Origin: Actinomycetota bacterium
Lineage (GTDB): Bacteria; Actinomycetota; Acidimicrobiia; IMCC26256; PALSA-610
Assembly: GCA_030839005.1 (NCBI GenBank)
Contig: JAUZEM010000003.1
Coordinates: forward strand, 1-7,894
Length of the DNA: 7,894 bases
Direction of reading: 5' to 3'
Shown here in pieces: positions 5,977 to 7,894 of this stretch. A program made the position numbers and the translations under genes. The notes below the pieces were generated by a model. It was given only the letters and a program-made list of their open reading frames with translations. It was not told where the DNA came from and searched no databases. How positions within the stretch are numbered: the first letter of the stretch is position 1; each line of letters starts with the position of its first letter.

Positions 5977-6893
5977 GAGATCTCCTCGATGAAGAGTTGC
6001 TCGCAGTCGGCAGGAGTGCCGCACGCGAGGACGGGAATGTCGGGGACGGCGCGCTTGGCAACACCAGCGATCATCGAGCCGTGGCCGGCCTCCACGAAAG
6101 CTGACGCACCCAAGGCGGCGAGCGTCTCCATCGACGCGCGCCAGCGCACAGGAACGGTGACGTGATCGGCCAAGCGCGCTCGCCAGCCGACGCCGTCGGA
6201 ATAGGCCGCGCCATCGTGGTTCGACACGACCGGCGCGTGGGGCGCGGCGAACGCGACGGGTTCGAGCGCGTCGACGAGACCGTCACGCGCCGAAGCCATG
6301 AGCGGCGTGTGGAACGCGCCGCCGACGTTCAGGCTCGTCGCGCGCCGCACGCCGATCTCCTTGGCGCGCGCGATGGAGAGCTCGACGCCTTCGGGAGTTC
6401 CGGCGATGACGACCTGGCCGGGAGCGTTGTCGTTGGCGACCCACGCGCCGTCCGGCGCAGCCGCGCACGCTTCCTCGGCCTGTTCGACGGTTGCGCCCAG
6501 CAGCGCCGCCATACGACCGGGATGCTCGTCGGCCGCGGCTTGCGTGAGCTCGGCGCGACGCGCGGCGAACCGGACGCCGTCGTCGAGGTCGAGCGCGCCC
6601 GACGCGATGAGCGCGGTCACCTGCCCGAGCGAGTGACCCGCGAACGCGACGACGTCGTCGAGCATCGGTCGGGCGGCCTCCCACGCGACGAGTGACGTGC
6701 ACAGCACCGCCAGCTGCGCCTCGCGCGTCCGCGCGAGTTGCTCGGCCGGCGCATCGAGGAGCAGTGGTGCGAGCGGTTCGCCCAGCGCGGCTTCGGCCTG
6801 CTCGACGATCTTCCACGCGGGATGCTCACGCCACGGCGCGCCCATGCCGGGTTCTTGTGTCCCCTGGCCGGGGAACACGATCGCGACGCGCAC
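5973..6893 (-). CDS. fabD: Malonyl-CoA:ACP transacylase
   Basis: This 306-residue enzyme transfers malonyl from CoA to ACP, supplying the extender for fabH and fabF. The N-terminal F-P-G-Q-G-T-Q (7-13) is the family signature. The nucleophile is Ser88 in G-H-S-L-G (86-90), the catalytic His is His195 in G-A-F-H-T-P-L-M (192-199), and R113 fits the malonyl-carboxylate arginine. GTG 6893 is chosen because GGAGGT (6900-6905) lies six bases upstream and the protein then begins directly at the first beta strand (V-R-V-A-I-V-F-P-G-Q-G). A longer in-frame TTG start at 6965 would cover the leader hairpin and is unlikely. It is the first gene of the minus-strand operon, so the promoter should lie in 6894-7072. 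Confidence 0.95.
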   Translation of the reverse strand: MRVAIVFPGQGTQEPGMGAPWREHPAWKIVEQAEAALGEPLAPLLLDAPAEQLARTREAQLAVLCTSLVAWEAARPMLDDVVAFAGHSLGQVTALIASGALDLDDGVRFAARRAELTQAAADEHPGRMAALLGATVEQAEEACAAAPDGAWVANDNAPGQVVIAGTPEGVELSIARAKEIGVRRATSLNVGGAFHTPLMASARDGLVDALEPVAFAAPHAPVVSNHDGAAYSDGVGWRARLADHVTVPVRWRASMETLAALGASAFVEAGHGSMIAGVAKRAVPDIPVLACGTPADCEQLFIEEIS

Positions 6894-6899
6894 GAGCAG

Positions 6900-6905
6900 A
6901 CCTCC
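6900..6905 (-). promoter_or_regulatory. Ribosome binding site of fabD
   Basis: On the minus strand this reads GGAGGT, six bases before GTG 6893. It decides the fabD start against the longer in-frame TTG option at 6965. It follows a C-rich leader segment and lies about 34 bases downstream of a strong leader hairpin. Confidence 0.8.
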
Positions 6906-6939
6906 GGGGGGTGAGTTGCGGGGTGGGGCTCGAAGACCG

Positions 6940-6976
6940 GGGGAGTCGGTAGGGAGCCGACCCAATTCGACTCCCC
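6940..6976 (-). promoter_or_regulatory. Stem-loop in the fabD operon leader
   Basis: GGGGAGTCG (plus strand 6940-6948) is matched by its exact reverse complement CGACTCCCC (6968-6976), giving a 9-bp stem with a 19-base loop. A competing 5-bp stem, GTCGG (6945-6949) with CCGAC (6957-6961), uses part of the same arm, so the two cannot form together. If transcription of fabD begins upstream of 6976 the structure is in the mRNA leader between promoter and ribosome site. No U tract follows, so it is not a standard terminator. No known riboswitch class was recognised. Confidence 0.45.
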
Positions 6977-6988
6977 ATCACGACGCAG

Positions 6989-7008
6989 GGTTACACGTGC
7001 GTGTGACC
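6989..7008. promoter_or_regulatory. Candidate operator: 9-2-9 inverted repeat between fabD and fabZ
   Basis: GGTTACACG (6989-6997) and CGTGTGACC (7000-7008) form an inverted repeat matching at 8 of 9 positions around a TG centre. Length and symmetry suit a dimeric helix-turn-helix regulator such as a TetR-family protein; actinobacterial FAS-II genes are known to be controlled from the operon promoter (for example by MabR in mycobacteria), but I cannot match this to a specific known site. It lies midway between divergent fabD and fabZ and could act on both. No regulator gene is in the window. Confidence 0.5.
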
Positions 7009-7012
7009 GGCC

Positions 7013-7027
7013 CATGCATGATGCATG
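7013..7027. promoter_or_regulatory. Perfect 15-base palindrome (also a tandem 7-mer)
   Basis: CATGCAT, a single G, then ATGCATG is perfectly symmetric about base 7020. The same bases can be read as two direct copies of ATGCATG (7014-7020 and 7021-7027). It lies four bases beyond the 9-2-9 inverted repeat. It may be a second protein-binding site or part of an extended operator; its function is not shown by the sequence. Confidence 0.4.
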
Positions 7028-7070
7028 AACGAGACGTTTCCTACGGCACGGTAACCCGAATTCCGCGAAG

Positions 7071-7076
7071 TAATGT
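7071..7076 (+). promoter_or_regulatory. Possible -10 box for leaderless fabZ
   Basis: TAATGT fits the TANNNT pattern of actinobacterial -10 elements and lies eight bases before the in-frame ATG at 7085. Neither this ATG nor the one at 7073 has a convincing Shine-Dalgarno. A leaderless fabZ transcript starting at or next to 7085 would explain both facts. There is no recognisable -35 box, so this is a tentative call, and it conflicts with use of ATG 7073. Confidence 0.3.
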
Positions 7077-7510
7077 CGGTCGCCATGTCCGACGATCGGA
7101 GCGCACTCGTCGCGCTGCTGCCGCATCGCGCGCCGTTCTTGTTCGTCGACACGGTCGATGTGTGCGAACCGGCCGCAATGGTGCGTGCGCACTACAGGGT
7201 GACCGGTGCCGAGCCGTTTCTCGCCGGGCACTTCCCGGGGAATCCCATTTTTCCGGGCGTGTTGCAGCTCGAAGCGTTGGCGCAGGCCGGTGCCATCGCC
7301 GTGCTCGCCGATGCACGGTTTGCGAACAAGCTCCCGCTCTTCGGCGGCGTGGAGGAGGCGCGGTTCCGCCGGGTCGTGCGCCCAGGAGATGTCCTCGATC
7401 TCGCGGTCGACATCGAGCGTCTCAGTGCGCGCGGTGGATGGGGACGGGGCGTCGCGTCTGTCGACGGCGCCGAATGTTGCCGAGCTCGGCTGCTCTTTGC
7501 CCTCGCGTGA
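7073..7510 (+). CDS. fabZ: 3-hydroxyacyl-ACP dehydratase
   Basis: This hotdog-fold enzyme (145 residues from the first ATG) dehydrates 3-hydroxyacyl-ACP to trans-2-enoyl-ACP, the step between FabG and the enoyl reductase. L-P-H-R-A-P-F-L-F-V-D (16-26) is the FabZ N-terminal signature. The active-site helix region G-H-F-P-G-N-P-I-F-P-G-V-L-Q-L-E-A-L-A-Q-A-G (52-73) contains catalytic His53 and Glu67. F-x-x-V-V-R-P-G-D (98-106 region) is also typical. A second ATG at 7085 gives a 141-residue form that is equally acceptable by length and may be the leaderless start. It is transcribed away from the fabD operon and is the only FAS-II gene on the plus strand. Its presence, with no HadABC genes in this window, separates this locus from the mycobacterial FAS-II system. 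Confidence 0.95.
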   Translation: MSVAMSDDRSALVALLPHRAPFLFVDTVDVCEPAAMVRAHYRVTGAEPFLAGHFPGNPIFPGVLQLEALAQAGAIAVLADARFANKLPLFGGVEEARFRRVVRPGDVLDLAVDIERLSARGGWGRGVASVDGAECCRARLLFALA

Positions 7511-7514
7511 AGGC

Positions 7515-7535
7515 GCGCGGGCACGCGGGCCGCGC
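7515..7535. terminator. GC hairpin between converging fabZ and the small membrane gene
   Basis: GCGCGG (7515-7520) pairs exactly with CCGCGC (7530-7535) around a nine-base loop, in the 45-base gap between the fabZ stop and the stop of the minus-strand gene ending at 7556. There is no U tract on either side, so it is at best a U-less terminator of the sort suggested for high-G+C bacteria. Position between converging genes is the main support. Confidence 0.3.
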
Positions 7536-7555
7536 ACGTCGGTACGCCGGGATGA

Positions 7556-7819
7556 TCAGCGCTTGCGGCGCCGCTGCTGTTCCTCTTGGCCGATGCGTTG
7601 AAGGGCGGCGAGCTCGTGGGCCGAGTACTGGCGCGGGTGTTCCGTTCGCGGAGGTGGCGGGATCGTCGGTTGTTCCGGATCCTGGCCGAGCAGCAGCTTT
7701 GTCTCGACGTCGCGCGACAGCGGTGGCTCGGCGCGGACGCGGCGTGACGGACCGATCAAGATCATCAACAGTGCTGCTGCCGAGGCACCGACGACGATGC
7801 CGACCACGAACTCCACCAC
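7556..7819 (-). CDS. Small single-pass membrane protein, function unknown
   Basis: From GTG 7819 this encodes 87 residues. Residues 1-22 are a hydrophobic helix (V-V-E-F-V-V-G-I-V-V-G-A-S-A-A-A-L-L-M-I-L-I). A basic R-R-V-R follows, then a cytosolic-type tail with a proline run (P-T-I-P-P-P-P) and a very basic C-terminus (R-R-R-K-R). The charge distribution suggests an N-out, C-in anchor. A longer reading from 7882 would run into the tRNA gene and adds non-hydrophobic residues, so I reject it. A TACCAT hexamer ends seven bases before GTG 7819, which fits leaderless initiation; the GTG three bases on is an alternative. I do not recognise a family. It is convergent with fabZ and divergent from the tRNA, so a link with fatty-acid synthesis is not implied. 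Confidence 0.7.
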   Translation of the reverse strand: MVEFVVGIVVGASAAALLMILIGPSRRVRAEPPLSRDVETKLLLGQDPEQPTIPPPPRTEHPRQYSAHELAALQRIGQEEQQRRRKR

Positions 7820-7826
7820 GCTCGGG

Positions 7827-7832
7827 ATGGTA
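7827..7832 (-). promoter_or_regulatory. Possible -10 box for the small membrane protein gene
   Basis: On the minus strand this is TACCAT, matching TANNNT, with exactly seven bases to GTG 7819. This is the spacing expected if transcription starts at the start codon. No Shine-Dalgarno precedes the GTG. No good -35 was seen. Confidence 0.35.
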
Positions 7833-7857
7833 CCGAAATGGCATGATGAGTGACCGC

Positions 7858-7894
7858 GCCCGAGTGGTGGAATGGCAGACACGGCGGACTCAAA
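7858..7894 (+). tRNA. tRNA-Leu (CAA), 5' part only
   Basis: The first 37 bases of a leucine tRNA reach the window edge. The 5' acceptor strand is GCCCGAG (7858-7864), followed by TG. The D arm has GTG/CAC stems around a loop containing GG, and the anticodon stem 5' strand is GCGGA. The loop begins CT, then CAA as the anticodon and A. The order closely follows E. coli tRNA-Leu(CAA). The variable arm, T arm and 3' end are outside the window, so identity rests on the D arm and anticodon only. It is encoded divergently from the small membrane protein gene. Confidence 0.85.

Noticed and set aside
5717..6064. N-terminal extension of FabH
   Set aside because: It covers the small biotinyl-like gene in another frame and has no KAS III character.
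6894..6965. Longer fabD from TTG 6965
   Set aside because: It would translate the leader hairpin and ignore the strong GGAGGT six bases before GTG 6893; malonyl transacylases start close to the F-P-G-Q-G motif.
344..7510. A polyketide or special-lipid biosynthesis cluster
   Set aside because: All KAS, reductase and dehydratase genes are single-function FAS-II types in standard number; there is no chain-length factor, cyclase or multidomain synthase.
6617..7537. 306-codon minus-strand ORF across fabZ
   Set aside because: It is antisense to fabZ, whose motifs are unambiguous, and overlaps fabD out of frame.
1..7894. CRISPR arrays, insertion sequences, phage genes or attachment sites
   Set aside because: No spaced direct-repeat array, transposase or integrase motif was seen on either strand; the half tRNA at the right edge shows no repeat copy within the window.

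Overview
The window is high in G+C. Genes are tightly packed, several start at GTG, and neighbouring genes often overlap by four bases (ATGA or GTGA). The enoyl reductase and carboxyltransferase look most like mycobacterial InhA and AccD6. Together this suggests an actinobacterium outside the mycolate-producing group, possibly Acidimicrobiia. That placement is inference; no marker gene in the window fixes it.

Almost the whole window is one type II fatty-acid synthesis (FAS-II) locus. On the minus strand an eight-gene run reads from about 6893 down to 344: fabD, a small biotinyl/lipoyl-like domain protein, fabH, fabG, acpP, fabF, an accD6-like carboxyltransferase and an InhA/FabI-type enoyl reductase. 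A divergent fabZ (7073-7510, plus strand) supplies the dehydratase. Every catalytic step of the elongation cycle is therefore encoded here, with the ACP and one carboxyltransferase for malonyl-CoA supply. A biotin carboxylase, a biotinylatable carrier and an ACP phosphopantetheinyl transferase are not present.

The 179-base gap between fabD and fabZ (6894-7072) is the only sizeable non-coding stretch. It holds an imperfect 9-2-9 inverted repeat, a perfect 15-base palindrome and a strong hairpin in the fabD leader, so it probably controls both transcription units. To the left, 1-270 is the end of a plus-strand gene with a GAF-like C-terminus, convergent with fabI. To the right are a small predicted membrane protein (7556-7819, minus) and the 5' part of a tRNA-Leu(CAA) cut by the window edge.

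The locus is mostly core metabolism and I see no wholly new multi-gene system. The most unusual item is the 87-residue biotinyl-like protein between fabD and fabH. It has the AccB-type fold signature, but the biotin-accepting lysine is replaced (Gly-Pro-Gly-Thr where Ala-Met-Lys-Met is expected). It shares an operon with a short carboxyltransferase that is divergent in its N-terminal half. The enoyl reductase is also notable: it has InhA-like sequence, a short substrate loop of the E. coli FabI kind, and alanine at the InhA Ser94 position.
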